Of a DNA stretch of 22,492 nt, positions 22,059 through 22,492 are shown one piece after another. Position numbers and translations under genes: made by a program. The stretch is from a bacterium. Lineage in GTDB: Bacteria; Patescibacteriota; Microgenomatia; UBA1400; PJMF01. The notes under the pieces are model-generated. The model worked only from the letters and a program-made list of their open reading frames with translations, had not been told where the DNA came from and searched no databases. Each line of letters opens with the position of its first letter. Position 1 is the first letter of the stretch. The stretch lies in the NCBI GenBank assembly GCA_900299155.1, contig OMIS01000080.1, positions 1-22,492 on the forward strand, given 5' to 3'.

Positions 22059-22094
22059 GCCCCCAACCCGCAGATTATCCGCGCGGTTGGGGGC
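22059..22094 (+). terminator. G+C-rich hairpin without a T-run (possible attenuator or processing site)
   Basis: GCCCCCAACC (22059-22068) pairs with GGTTGGGGGC (22085-22094), extended inward by CGC/GCG around a 9-base loop. It is very stable but no U-tract follows, so normal intrinsic termination is doubtful. It could block 3' exonucleases and protect the upstream mRNA. Confidence 0.5.
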
Positions 22095-22158
22095 TCCCTA
22101 GAGCGTATGAGTTTACTCGTACCTTCTAGGGAGAGACAACTCTCCAAACATAAAGGAG
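22094..22158 (+). promoter_or_regulatory. Mutually exclusive hairpins before the 22163 gene (candidate translational switch)
   Basis: Hairpin B joins CTCCCTAGA (22094-22102) with TCTAGGGAG (22125-22133), with inner stem GTATGAG/CTCGTAC around TTTA. Hairpin C joins GGAGAG (22130-22135) with CTCTCC (22140-22145) around ACAA. They share 22130-22133 and cannot coexist. When B forms, CTCTCC is free and can pair with the ribosome site AAAGGAG (22152-22158); when C forms, that site is free. No ligand or factor is known, and the switch is inferred from pairing only. Confidence 0.45.
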
Positions 22159-22162
22159 TTTT

Positions 22163-22402
22163 ATGAAATCAATTATTCCTATACTTATCACTGTCATCGT
22201 TATGGCTGTTGTAGGTTACATTGGATATGAGTACATCACTATCCAAAAATCTACTGCACGTAATGTTGCAATCGATGGTTGTATGCAAGTATCTGTATAT
22301 CGCAATAGTTATATTGGTGAAACAGGTAACACTGTTGTTACTGAAGAACCAATCCAAACTGCTGTTGATAAATGTCTCAGCCTCAAAGGTATTGAGCAAT
22401 AA
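22163..22402 (+). CDS. Small single-pass membrane protein, function unknown
   Basis: A 79-residue protein that I do not recognise. It has a hydrophobic N-terminal helix (about 4-26), then a short, probably extracellular domain of about 50 residues with two cysteines (GCMQVS and DKCLSL) that may form one disulfide. It has a strong ribosome site, AAAGGAG, 4 bases before the ATG. No promoter is visible in the 134 bases after the 8-cysteine gene, so it is probably read from the 20546 promoter through the intervening hairpins. A perfect terminator ends the unit. Co-transcription with a secreted partner is suggestive, but no function can be assigned. Confidence 0.75.
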   Translation: MKSIIPILITVIVMAVVGYIGYEYITIQKSTARNVAIDGCMQVSVYRNSYIGETGNTVVTEEPIQTAVDKCLSLKGIEQ

Positions 22403-22421
22403 TCTTAACGTTTGATACTGA

Positions 22422-22449
22422 AAACCCGGCCTCACCGCCGGGTTTTTTT
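22422..22449 (+). terminator. Intrinsic terminator after the small membrane protein gene
   Basis: AAACCCGGC and GCCGGGTTT pair around CTCACC and run into seven T residues. The last 40 bases of the window are A/T-rich and show no gene. Confidence 0.94.
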
Positions 22450-22492
22450 GTATTTAAAGATTTAAATTGTAGAAATAGTAAATCATTGTATA

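Noticed and set aside
1..22492. CRISPR arrays, insertion sequences, prophage genes
   Set aside because: No regularly spaced direct repeats, transposase or phage structural genes were seen on either strand.
22465..22492. TTGTAG-N16-TATA at the window end as a promoter
   Set aside because: The -10 is cut off by the window edge, so it cannot be judged.

Overview
This window looks like a chromosomal segment from a Patescibacteria/CPR-type bacterium, possibly Microgenomates; the class assignment is a weak inference. The evidence is a lean gene set that recurs in that group: RecA, RNase Y, SecG, a DUF4012 protein, an anchored OB-like surface protein, a Mur-ligase homologue with an N-terminal membrane domain, FemAB and FtsEX. 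The tRNA gene lacks an encoded CCA. RF2 carries an SPF motif and several genes end in TGA, so UGA is a stop codon here; this argues against the recoded Gracilibacteria/Absconditabacteria lineages.

Layout. 1-1310: a small two-repeat protein, an MntA/HepT-type toxin-antitoxin pair (minus strand) and tRNA-Pro(GGG). 1500-6250: recA, then rny-secG-solute-binding protein, with clear sigma70-like promoters before recA and rny. 6350-10750: a minus-strand operon (alpha/beta hydrolase, Mur-ligase-like, DegT-type aminotransferase, FemAB) that looks like an envelope or peptidoglycan-modification cassette. 10775-14522: three plus-strand genes (cyclophilin lipoprotein, DUF4012 protein, RF2), each apparently with its own promoter and probably leaderless. 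14596-18903: the OB-like surface protein, then ftsE-ftsX and a coiled-coil protein with a C39/papain-like C-terminal domain, a complete FtsEX-murein hydrolase module. 19012-20107: a strongly expressed small surface protein and a BrnT/BrnA-like toxin-antitoxin pair.

20110-22450 is the most unusual part. It has about 980 bases without a convincing long gene, but with two strong promoters, a short promoter-terminator unit, a tRNA-like cloverleaf that is not a normal tRNA, and a leader of roughly 500 nt full of hairpins. The leader precedes an unrecognised, G+C-richer, secreted 8-cysteine protein. After that gene come three further hairpins, two of which cannot form together, and then a small membrane protein. 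This is the best candidate for an undescribed RNA-regulated system in the window.

Two kinds of translation start appear side by side. Several genes have good Shine-Dalgarno sites (recA, rny, secG, femAB, the 22163 gene). Four have a -10 hexamer ending 7 or 8 bases before the ATG and no Shine-Dalgarno site, as expected for leaderless mRNAs.
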